In this document: positions 52,644 through 62,876 of the stretch, piece after piece
How positions within the stretch are numbered: position 1 is the first letter of the stretch
Layout: the number at the start of each line of letters is the position of its first letter
Source: JAMOAW01 sp039908535
GTDB lineage: Bacteria > Pseudomonadota > Magnetococcia > Magnetococcales > JADFZT01
DNA length: 64,000 nucleotides
Direction: 5' to 3'
NCBI GenBank assembly: GCA_039908535.1
Contig: JAMOAW010000001.1
Coordinates: forward strand, 1 to 64,000
Position numbers and translations under genes: made by a program
The notes under the pieces: generated by a model
Databases searched by the model: none
Told to the model about the DNA's origin: nothing
The model's input: only the letters and a program-made list of their open reading frames with translations

Positions 52644-53197
52644 TGGCTCAACTCGTTTTTTTACTTGAGGAACTCTCTGCCAAGGCCCTTCTGCAGGGGT
52701 TACTCCCACGGTTACTCCCGCAAGAAACTCAAGTACAATACATTGTTTTTGAAGGGAAACATTATTTAGAAAAACAGTTACCGAAGAAACTTCATGGTTG
52801 GCAAAATCGAGAGAGTAAATTTATCGTCCTGAGGGACAAGGATGCTGCAGATTGCCGGATGGTCAAAACCAGATTGCAAAAACTTTGTCAAAGGATACCA
52901 GCGGAAAAAATTCTAATACGGATTGCCTGCCGGGAGCTGGAATCCTGGTATTTAGGAGATTTGACCGCTGTCGAATCCGCATTTAATGTCCGAGGAATCG
53001 CTAAACTCCAAAACAAAGAAAAATTTCATACCCCCGATCTTCTCAATTCTTTCGAAGAATTAAAAAGCTTAGTTCCAAATTATCAAAAAATTTCTGGATC
53101 CCGTGCCATGGGTCAAGCGATGGATTTACAAAACAATTCGTCACAAAGCTATCAAGCGTTTATCAAAGGCATCCATAAATTAATAACCTCCATCTAA
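52643..53197 (+). CDS. DUF4276 TOPRIM-like protein, defence pair 2
   Basis: 184 residues from ATG 52643. E9/E10 in FLLEELSAK, the D65-x-D67 pair in VLRDKDAADC and RELESWYLGD (97-106) are the DUF4276 signature. This is a compact TOPRIM-like fold that probably binds metal and cleaves nucleic acid. It is directly coupled to the ATPase gene. Such two-gene units occur in bacterial defence regions; this function is inferred. Confidence 0.82.
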   Translation: MAQLVFLLEELSAKALLQGLLPRLLPQETQVQYIVFEGKHYLEKQLPKKLHGWQNRESKFIVLRDKDAADCRMVKTRLQKLCQRIPAEKILIRIACRELESWYLGDLTAVESAFNVRGIAKLQNKEKFHTPDLLNSFEELKSLVPNYQKISGSRAMGQAMDLQNNSSQSYQAFIKGIHKLITSI

Positions 53198-53280
53198 CTC
53201 GAAAGAGTCGCTGTCCAACACCGCATTTAGGACCTCTTTGTTAATAAATCCCTGGATAATTTCGCCCCCCTTATGTTAAT

Positions 53281-53415
53281 AAGACCTTGGGGGGGCGAAG
53301 AACCGTCCCCCCCCAGACCCCCTCTTTTTTTTTAAGTCTTAAAAAAAAGAGGGGGTCTGGGGGATTCATCCCCCAGGGTTTTGATTTTAATCCCTTGCCC
53401 GTAGGGCATCATGTT
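53281..53415 (+). repeat. Intergenic hairpin repeat, copy 17 (forward)
   Basis: It begins at AAGACCTTGG (outer end lost) and ends at GGGCATCATGTTC. It lies after defence pair 2. The rest of 53198-53620 holds an A/T inverted repeat at about 53432-53455 and the sigma-54 promoter below. Confidence 0.88.
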
Positions 53416-53534
53416 CTCAAAAATAGTCATTTTTTTTTACACATGTAAAAAAATAAAAAATTTAGTCTCCTTTATAAATGACACAAACCAAATCAATTTA
53501 TTTAAAAATATATAACAAACAATATATTACATTA

Positions 53535-53552
53535 TTGGCATAAAAAGTGCTT
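53535..53552 (+). promoter_or_regulatory. Putative sigma-54 promoter
   Basis: TTGGCATAAAAAGTGCTT has GG-N10-GC spacing and good -24 and -12 elements. It lies about 70 bases before the start of the periplasmic protein gene. An inverted repeat of TTTTTTTACA about 90 bases upstream could bind an activator. Confidence 0.65.
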
Positions 53553-53620
53553 TATACTTTAAATATAGGGATATGAATCCCTGAAGCAATGTCACCTTTC
53601 ATTCTTAACTGGAGGATATC

Positions 53621-54391
53621 ATGTCCCATTCACATACCCAGATTCATCTAGAAAAAAAATCCCGGTGTTCGGGCAAAGTTCTTGCTCTGACCCTTCTATC
53701 CAGCCTATTTTACGGAATATCCGCAGCCAACGCGGAAGATCTCGTGGTCTTAAAACAGAATGGTACAGAGTTAAAATTGGGCCAAACCGTGGACGGCTCA
53801 AAACCTTTAACCCTCCAAGCCGGACAAAGCGTCACCCTTATTGAAAGCAGCGGCAAACTCCATGATCTGACCGGTCCCTATAATCAAGCCCCAATCTCAG
53901 GCGCTGACCAGCAAAAAGAAGGGGTGTTGGATACCGTCGATAAATTATGGAAAGCCCCAAAAACCGATAGCGGTAACTTTGGAGTTACCCGTTCAGTTGG
54001 CGACCTCATGGAAAATAAAGGTCAAGGATGGGTTCCTGCCCCGTGGCTCATCAACGTCTCCTACTCCGGGAACCATTGTACCCGCGCGGGCCAGACGACC
54101 GTCTTTTGGCGTCCAGATGGAGAAAAACAAGCCGAAATTCGCCTCCAAGTGGGTCAAGACCGTTGGGTAGCCACCACCACTTGGCCAGCCGGATGGGAAA
54201 AACTCTCCATGCCCGATTCCATGCCCATCTTTGACGGTGAAAAATACCACGTCAAAATGGATAACCAAGAAAACGTGCTGACATTGCACGTAATCCCGGA
54301 AAATATCACAGACGACAAAGAGTTATCTAATATTATGGAAAAAAATGGCTGCCAAGCACAAAAAATGGCCTTGCTGAATACCAAACCATAA
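53621..54391 (+). CDS. Secreted (periplasmic) protein of unknown function
   Basis: 256 residues with a signal peptide (cleavage near ANA/ED). A beta-rich first half (VVLKQNGTELKLGQTV, LTLQAGQSVTLI) resembles FecR-like or surface-sensing domains. The second half has two cysteines (NHCTRAG and NGCQAQK) and VFWRPDGEKQAEIRLQVGQD. I do not know a named family. It has its own sigma-54-type promoter and a strong hairpin after it. It precedes a CheY-like protein and a CHASE2 kinase, so it may be a periplasmic signal partner (inference). Confidence 0.7.
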   Translation: MSHSHTQIHLEKKSRCSGKVLALTLLSSLFYGISAANAEDLVVLKQNGTELKLGQTVDGSKPLTLQAGQSVTLIESSGKLHDLTGPYNQAPISGADQQKEGVLDTVDKLWKAPKTDSGNFGVTRSVGDLMENKGQGWVPAPWLINVSYSGNHCTRAGQTTVFWRPDGEKQAEIRLQVGQDRWVATTTWPAGWEKLSMPDSMPIFDGEKYHVKMDNQENVLTLHVIPENITDDKELSNIMEKNGCQAQKMALLNTKP

Positions 54392-54403
54392 GTCAAACTA
54401 TAG

Positions 54404-54437
54404 ATCAAGCAGGGGGCCCAATCAGGCCCCCTGCTTG
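54404..54437 (+). terminator. Strong stem-loop after the periplasmic protein gene
   Basis: A perfect 14-bp stem (TCAAGCAGGGGGCC with its complement) and a six-base loop. No T-run follows, so it may act as an mRNA-stabilising or partial terminator structure. Confidence 0.75.
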
Positions 54438-54490
54438 AACCAAACGTGAACCGCAACCAGCCACATCCAATAAATTCAATAGGAAAAAAA

Positions 54491-54919
54491 ATGCGCATCC
54501 TGATCGCCGATGACGAAGAGATAAATTGCGATTTGTTGGCATCTATTTTAATGCCCTATGGCACCTGTGTCTTCGCCAGCAATGGTGCTGAAGCCGCTGG
54601 ATTGTTCGCCGAATCCGTGGCCAACAACAACCCTTTTGAGTTGGTTATGTTGGATATAAAAATGCCCATAATGGATGGCCAAAGTGCCTTAAAAGCCATC
54701 CGCCGTATAGAAAAACATGATCCCGCACTCCGCCATCCAACGGTCGTCATCATTGTCACTTCATTGGATTCCCAAGAAGAGATTACCCGAGCTTTTTTGG
54801 AAGGTCAATGCACCGATTATCTTACAAAACCAATTGAAAAAGAGTTGCTTTTAAAAAAACTCCGGCAATTCCATTGGCATCAAGAGGCCCCTTTTGGGCG
54901 CCCCAACCTCTATGGATAA
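54491..54919 (+). CDS. Single-domain response regulator (CheY-like)
   Basis: 142 residues, a lone REC domain: DDEE acidic pocket near residues 7-10, phosphoacceptor in MLDIKMPIMDG, conserved S/T in VTSLDSQ and K in LTKPIEK. There is no output domain. AGGA precedes ATG 54491. It is probably phosphorylated by, or shuttles for, the CHASE2 hybrid kinase that follows (inference). Confidence 0.93.
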   Translation: MRILIADDEEINCDLLASILMPYGTCVFASNGAEAAGLFAESVANNNPFELVMLDIKMPIMDGQSALKAIRRIEKHDPALRHPTVVIIVTSLDSQEEITRAFLEGQCTDYLTKPIEKELLLKKLRQFHWHQEAPFGRPNLYG

Positions 54920-54925
54920 GTGCAT

Positions 54926-55069
54926 GTATCGGAAGAATAAAAATCAAGACCTTGGGAGGCAGAAAACCGCCCCCCTATCCCCCCACCCTTTTCTTTTAGG
55001 GATTCCGGGGGATGCATTCTCCAGAATTTGGCCTTTAATTTTTTCTTTTGCCCGCAGGGCATCATATTC
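54926..55069 (+). repeat. Intergenic hairpin repeat, copy 18 (forward, degenerate)
   Basis: GTATCGGAAGAATAAAAATC start and GCCCGCAGGGCATCATATT end; the A/T centre and second hairpin are partly deleted. Confidence 0.8.
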
Positions 55070-55094
55070 GGCATAGATCACCTAAACTTTTTTC

Positions 55095-57869
<2,775 letters not shown>

Positions 57870-57966
57870 CCGATTAATCATAGAATTTTTTTTCAAAATT
57901 GCGCATAGTCTATTAAGCTTTTTATCTGTTCAACACCATATCCAACCAAATATTTCTATAAAACAA

Positions 57967-60201
57967 ATGAATAAACCAAATTTTTTCAATTTACTCTGCT
58001 GCCCAAACTGTCGGGACGATCTTCTCTTAGAGAAGCCCGCAAACAATTTACGTTGCCTCTCCTGCCAGCAGGTTTACCCGATTATAGACGGAATTCCAGT
58101 TTTGTTTCCCATCAAGAATGATGAAAATCAAGTGGGCAACACCATACAACGTTACTGGGATCCTGTAGAAAAGGCCGACCTCTATGATCGAAAAGTGGAA
58201 GGAGACGGTACCATTTTTGGAACGTATAACCATGAGTCCGAGATCAGGGGATTAACCACCCTCTATCGAACTGAAAATCTCGATCTTATTTTAGATGCGG
58301 GTTGTGGCAATGGTCGTTTTATGGAGACATTTCCAAAAGAGAGCATCGCGGTGGGAGTAGATGCTTCTCTCAATCTTCTACGCATTGCCCGTGCCCGTCA
58401 ACGCGGCCATTTTCATGTCTGCTGCGAACTTGAACATTTACCATTTAAAAGCAATGTATTTGGTTCGGTTGTTAGTTGTCGGGTATTGCAACACATTCAT
58501 GCTCAACAGGCCGCCATCCAAGAGTTGGGGCGCGTGGTCCGCGAAAATGGGGATGTTTTGCTGCAAATTTATAACAGCTGGAATCCAAAAAACCTCTACA
58601 AAGCCATTCGCATGTCCAGGATCCGCAAGGTATTTAATTTTCCCTTCCGTTTACTGTTTAAATCTATGTCCCCTTTTGACGACTGGGGAATCTCTTACGA
58701 CCGTTATAATAGTTGGTGGGAGTTGAAAAACTGGATGCGGCAATCTGGACTGAGTCAATTACAGGGGCGTGGTGTTGGCTTTGGTTATCATAAATATCTA
58801 TTTCAGCCCTTCTATATAGATGCTATTTTGTCCAAAAAGCTCCCCGAATTATTAAAAGCCTATTATAATCGCTGCCTTGAGTGGGAAAATCGTCTCGGAC
58901 ATCGCCTTTTTTTTCGCCATTCTATGGAAAAAATCGCCCTGCGCGGTACCAAAAATTCCGCCATTGTCGAAAGGAGCTTTGTTGAGAAAATAATAAAAAA
59001 TTTGGATTATTATCTACATTCTAGCCTTTTTTTTAACCATGCGGCGCGCCAAGAGTGCAAACGCGAACGGAACCGATCGGCATGGATTGAACAGGAGAAT
59101 CACTGGCATATTGTCAAAGCGGTTGAATGGTTAAAAAATGCCCAAGATGTTCCCCCTGATGCGGGTGTTGCCCGTGGCTACAGTCTGGGCTGGAATTTTT
59201 CGTTTAACGGTCAAGGCTGGCAGCCCTCCTACCCCGAAACCACGGGTTATATCATTCCAACTTTTTTTGATTGCGCTGCTTACTTACAAGATCCAGACCT
59301 AAAAAAACGGGCCTTACAAATGGCCGATTGGGAAATCCAGGTGCAATTGGCCAATGGGGCGGTGATGGGTGGCACAATTGTGCATCAACAAACCTTAAAT
59401 CGTCGCCATGTCCCTTCCCCAGCGGTTTTTAACACCGGTCAGGTTATTTTTGGCTGGCTACGCGCCTTTCAAGAAACAGGCAAAATTGAGTATCTACAGG
59501 CGTGCAATCGGGCTGGGGCCTTTCTGCTCAAAAATCAACACCCAGATGGCCATTGGAACCAAGGCAACTCCCAATTTGCCGATCCCAAAGCCACGACTTA
59601 TAACGCCCGCGTCGGATGGGCATTGATGCTTTTGGGTAAAGTATCCAAAAATAATCTATTTATTCAATCTGGCGAGCGCAATATGCGCTATACATTAGAT
59701 CAACAGACGGAAAATGGCTGGTTTATAAACAACTGTTTATCCGATCCCAACGCCCCACTTCTCCATACCATTTGTTACACCTTAGAGGGCCTTTTGGGGG
59801 CAGCCATGCTCCTGGCAAATAATGATTATCTTCAAGCGGTGCGCAAGACCGCCGACCGCCTTTTAGAGCTTGTGGACGATCAAGGTCTGCTGCCAGGACG
59901 ACTGGATGCTCAATGGCAAGGAACCGTTTCTTGGAGTTGTTTGACAGGCAATGCGCAACTGGCTGGTATTTTTCTAAATTTGGCACAGTTGACACATGAG
60001 CCATCTTATAGGCAAGGAGCTAGAAAATTGCTCTCTTTTCTAAAGAAAAATCAAAATTGCCAATCCGAAAACCCCGGTTTACGGGGCGGCATCAAAGGTT
60101 CTTATCCCTTTGATGGGGCGTATGGGCGTTATGAATTGTTAAATTGGGCAACCAAATTTTTTATTGATGCGTTGCTTTTGGATGAAAAAGAGAGAATATA
60201 A
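57967..60201 (+). CDS. Methyltransferase fused to an alpha/alpha-toroid domain
   Basis: 744 residues. An N-terminal zinc-ribbon-like Trm112-type segment (CPNC 12-15, CLSC 30-33, YPIIDGIPVLFP) precedes a class I methyltransferase (LDAGCGNG 109-116, VVSCRVLQHI). The C-terminal 400 residues are helical repeats with WNFSFNGQGWQPSYPETTGY and NQHPDGHWNQGNS. They resemble (alpha/alpha)6 barrels of glycoside hydrolases, lyases or C5-epimerases. A role in modifying a surface polysaccharide is inferred. No obvious ribosome-binding site precedes the ATG. Confidence 0.8.
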   Translation: MNKPNFFNLLCCPNCRDDLLLEKPANNLRCLSCQQVYPIIDGIPVLFPIKNDENQVGNTIQRYWDPVEKADLYDRKVEGDGTIFGTYNHESEIRGLTTLYRTENLDLILDAGCGNGRFMETFPKESIAVGVDASLNLLRIARARQRGHFHVCCELEHLPFKSNVFGSVVSCRVLQHIHAQQAAIQELGRVVRENGDVLLQIYNSWNPKNLYKAIRMSRIRKVFNFPFRLLFKSMSPFDDWGISYDRYNSWWELKNWMRQSGLSQLQGRGVGFGYHKYLFQPFYIDAILSKKLPELLKAYYNRCLEWENRLGHRLFFRHSMEKIALRGTKNSAIVERSFVEKIIKNLDYYLHSSLFFNHAARQECKRERNRSAWIEQENHWHIVKAVEWLKNAQDVPPDAGVARGYSLGWNFSFNGQGWQPSYPETTGYIIPTFFDCAAYLQDPDLKKRALQMADWEIQVQLANGAVMGGTIVHQQTLNRRHVPSPAVFNTGQVIFGWLRAFQETGKIEYLQACNRAGAFLLKNQHPDGHWNQGNSQFADPKATTYNARVGWALMLLGKVSKNNLFIQSGERNMRYTLDQQTENGWFINNCLSDPNAPLLHTICYTLEGLLGAAMLLANNDYLQAVRKTADRLLELVDDQGLLPGRLDAQWQGTVSWSCLTGNAQLAGIFLNLAQLTHEPSYRQGARKLLSFLKKNQNCQSENPGLRGGIKGSYPFDGAYGRYELLNWATKFFIDALLLDEKERI

Positions 60202-60449
60202 TATTGTCCCTATCGAAAACCTCATCCGCCCAAAATTTGGCTCAATTTCCAGCATTTTTGAAGATGGAGAATTAGATTTTGCTGGACTCCGAGGCAGATT
60301 TCCGAGAGAATCAAAAACAATATTGAGGTTTCATTGCTCCAAATAGCCCAAATTTTTCTAAAGCGGGCAAGGGATATTGGAGCCTCACCTTCTAGATGTG
60401 CTCTTTGACAAACTGAAACAGGCCTTGAATCAGGCGGCTTTCCACAGAT

Positions 60450-60599
60450 ACGGAATTTCCACTTCCAGAACAGCCGAAAAGCTTCTCGGTGCCAATGTAT
60501 CACCATTTCTGGCTTGACGATAACCAAAGATTCACGCCATTCTTTCCAAATGCGGGATAGCCAGACCCAAAGTAGACGGTCCAATGAAGGGATGTTCAT
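60450..60599 (-). pseudogene. Fragment of an integrase-core transposase
   Basis: About 45 residues (SLDRLLWVWLSRIWKEWRES, then LVIVKPEMVIHWHREAFRLFWKWKFR) match the helix-turn-helix/linker of IS481/IS3-type transposases. The 5' end is cut by the hairpin repeat at 60600 and the 3' part loses family similarity. It is decayed. Nothing else is seen in 60202-60449. Confidence 0.75.
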
Positions 60600-60737
60600 G
60601 TATCGGAAAAATAAAAAGCAAGACCTTGGGGGGCGGAGAACCGCCCCCCAATACCCCCCACCCTTCTTTTTTAATTCTTAAAAAAAAGAGGGGGTTTGGG
60701 GGATTCATTCCCCAAGGTTTTGATTTTAATTTTTTGC
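60600..60737 (+). repeat. Intergenic hairpin repeat, copy 19 (forward), beside transposase debris
   Basis: GTATCGGAAAAATAAAAAGC to TTTTGATTTTAATTTTTTGC, lacking the last hairpin. It borders the transposase fragment on its left and a truncated hydrophilic reading frame (DFHLESESAAEQVDAEE) on its right. Confidence 0.88.
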
Positions 60738-60797
60738 TCAAAGATTTCCATTTGGAGAGCGAATCGGCTGCGGAACAGGTTGACGCTGAAGAAGTTG

Positions 60798-60920
60798 ATG
60801 ATGAAAAATGATTTCATGAATGAAATGCCCCTGTGGGTTGATCCTGATCGTTTATTACAGACCTTGCTCTCTAATCCAAAGGCCAAGCATTCTATTCGAG
60901 GACGTTTACATGACTCATAA
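60798..60920 (+). CDS. Short reading frame overlapping the second nuclease gene (doubtful)
   Basis: About 40 residues (MMKNDFMNEMPLWVDPDRLL, then QTLLSNPKAKHSIRGRLHDS). It ends 11 bases inside the nuclease gene, as in coupled gene pairs. It could be a small partner protein or a leader; length and composition give no family match. Confidence 0.3.
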   Translation: MMKNDFMNEMPLWVDPDRLLQTLLSNPKAKHSIRGRLHDS

Positions 60921-61932
60921 TACTCAGAGTCAACCGACAGAGTACGATTCGCCGTGGAAGGAAATTTTAAAGGCGTATTTTAAGGATTTTTTAGCATTTT
61001 TTCTTTCAGAAGCTCATGACGGTATTGATTGGAAGCGTGCCCCTGAGTTCCTGGACAAGGAGTTGGACCGGATCACGCGGGAGGCAGAGTCCGGTAATCG
61101 TCGTGTTGATCTGTTAGTTAAAGTCTGGTTACTCGACGGTGATGAACTTTGGGTGCTGATCCATGTTGAAGTCCAAGGGAACAGGGAACCGCATTTTGAA
61201 GAGAGGATGTTTACCTGTCAGTATCGGGCATTCGATCTTTACAAGAAGCCTGTGGTCAGCTTGGCCATCCTCGCTGACGAAGAAGGTACTTGGCGGCCAT
61301 CGGCATTTGGCTACCAGAAGTGGGGATCAAAGGTTAGTTTCCAGTTCAATGCCTTAAAATTGCTGGATTACCTGCCTCAGTTGGATGCTTTGGAGTCATC
61401 CACCAATCCGTTTGCCATCGTCACTTTGGTGCATCTGACCGGCAAACAGACCAAAAACCAACCGGCAGAACGATTTCAGCAAAAAATGCGCATCACGCGC
61501 ATGCTGTATGAGCGTGGTTTCAGCCGCCAACAGATCGTTGATCTCTTTCGATTTATCGACTGGGTGCTGAGCCTACCGGAAGAGTTAGACAATCAATTCT
61601 GGGTAAATCTATCCAACTTCGAGGAGAATAAGAAAATGCCTTATATTACAAGCGTGGAGCGAATTGGTCATAAGAGAGGTGTAGAAGAAGGAATGCTGGC
61701 TGGTATCCAGATCGGCGAACAAAAAGGCATCCAGATTGGCGAACAGAAAGGTCGCCAAGAAGGTCGCCAGGAAGAAGCCGCTTCCATGCTTCTAAAACAG
61801 ATACGTCGTAAATTTGGCCAAACACCAGACTGGGTGACGACCAAGGTGACATCGGCAAATTTAGAACTTATTGAAGTCTGGAGCGATAACTTTGTGTTCG
61901 CTCATTCTGTGGACGAGGTTTTTGCGTCGTGA
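60910..61932 (+). CDS. PD-(D/E)XK nuclease-like protein of the Rpn/DUF4351 type
   Basis: 340 residues. RRVDLLVKVWL and VLIHVEVQGN form the D...E-x-Q core. The C-terminal part has repeats of IQIGEQKG and RQEGRQEE, then MLLKQIRRKFG like the protein at 39381. Such proteins are often scattered in many copies in a genome. GAGGA lies nine bases before ATG 60910. It is placed next to transposase remnants. Confidence 0.82.
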   Translation: MTHNTQSQPTEYDSPWKEILKAYFKDFLAFFLSEAHDGIDWKRAPEFLDKELDRITREAESGNRRVDLLVKVWLLDGDELWVLIHVEVQGNREPHFEERMFTCQYRAFDLYKKPVVSLAILADEEGTWRPSAFGYQKWGSKVSFQFNALKLLDYLPQLDALESSTNPFAIVTLVHLTGKQTKNQPAERFQQKMRITRMLYERGFSRQQIVDLFRFIDWVLSLPEELDNQFWVNLSNFEENKKMPYITSVERIGHKRGVEEGMLAGIQIGEQKGIQIGEQKGRQEGRQEEAASMLLKQIRRKFGQTPDWVTTKVTSANLELIEVWSDNFVFAHSVDEVFAS

Positions 61933-62456
61933 ATGACCAACTATGTTGGAGGATGGATGAAGTCGTTTTCGATGGATGGGGTGGTGCCCCAACAGCCAAT
62001 TCGATCTACATTTTTAGAGATGACACCAGAGATTATTTACCACAATTTTTCGGTAACCGAGTGTACCAAAATTCGAACTTTCTATAAATCAGCCATACCG
62101 AGACTTTGCCGAAATTATAATTTTATATTTATTTACAATTATATAAGTTTTTTGCTATTTTTTTCGGTTGGTGGAATTTTTAGAGTCGGTCTCGCAAATT
62201 TTCGCCAAATGATTCTTTTAAATGGTTTTTTTGGTTTTGTATTTGATTTTTTATTCCAACTGTGCGTACAATTTAAAATCTTTTGAAACTAAAAATTTTG
62301 CTGTCGGTGAAGTCGAAATAAGAAATGACCTATAGACGACCTATAGACCTGTACGAAAGTAAGGGGAATTAAGTATGGTATCCCCAGAATTCTCAGTCCA
62401 AAATCTGGAAAAAGCGATTAGGTATCGTGTCCCCGGAATTCCCTAGGGGTGTTATT
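61933..62456. other. Non-coding A/T-rich stretch with short direct repeats
   Basis: No convincing gene. 62327-62348 is a tandem copy of GACCTATAGAC. GGTATCCCCAGAATTC (62377-62392) and GGTATCGTGTCCCCGGAATTC-like sequence (62421-62441) form a spaced direct repeat, a type often seen near REP-associated transposase insertions. It marks the edge of the differently composed right end. Confidence 0.6.
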
Positions 62457-62876
62457 ATGTGTCTGCAATCTGATTTTTTGGATGCTCACGAGCGACACAG
62501 GCGTGATGCGGAATTTCTAAACCAAGCCCATCGCTGGGCGAATGCGGACCATCTCTATGGCATTGCGGCTGAGTGCGGACTGAAGCACTTAATGATGGTT
62601 TTTGGCATGGAGGTCGATTCGTTGGGAAAACCGATAATCAGAGAAGATAGGATGCACGCTGACGGCATTTGGAAACGCTTCGAGAGTTATCGCTCCGGTT
62701 ATCGTCAGGGAACAGGATATGCATTGCCTGCCGAGAATCCGTTCCATGATTGGAATATTTCCGACCGCTATGCCCATCAATCCAACTTCAATCAGTCACG
62801 AACACAATCCCATCAAGCAGGTGTACAGATGGTTTGCGGACTGATCAAGAAAGCGCAGAAGGATGGGCTGATATGA
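62457..62876 (+). CDS. Small protein coupled to a ParA-like ATPase
   Basis: 139 residues. It begins with FLDAHERHRRDAEFLNQAHR, then WANADHLYGIAAECGLKHLM, and ends with a helical SHQAGVQMVCGLIKKAQ. The look is all-helical and HEPN-like, but I do not see a clear R-x4-6-H motif, so the fold is a guess. AGGGGTG precedes ATG 62457. The stop overlaps the next start (ATGA). Codon use is richer in G/C than upstream, suggesting transfer. Confidence 0.6.
   Translation: MCLQSDFLDAHERHRRDAEFLNQAHRWANADHLYGIAAECGLKHLMMVFGMEVDSLGKPIIREDRMHADGIWKRFESYRSGYRQGTGYALPAENPFHDWNISDRYAHQSNFNQSRTQSHQAGVQMVCGLIKKAQKDGLI

Noticed and set aside
61933..62286. A 117-residue frame after the second nuclease
   Set aside because: A/T-rich, Phe/Ile-heavy translation with no ribosome-binding site and no family resemblance.
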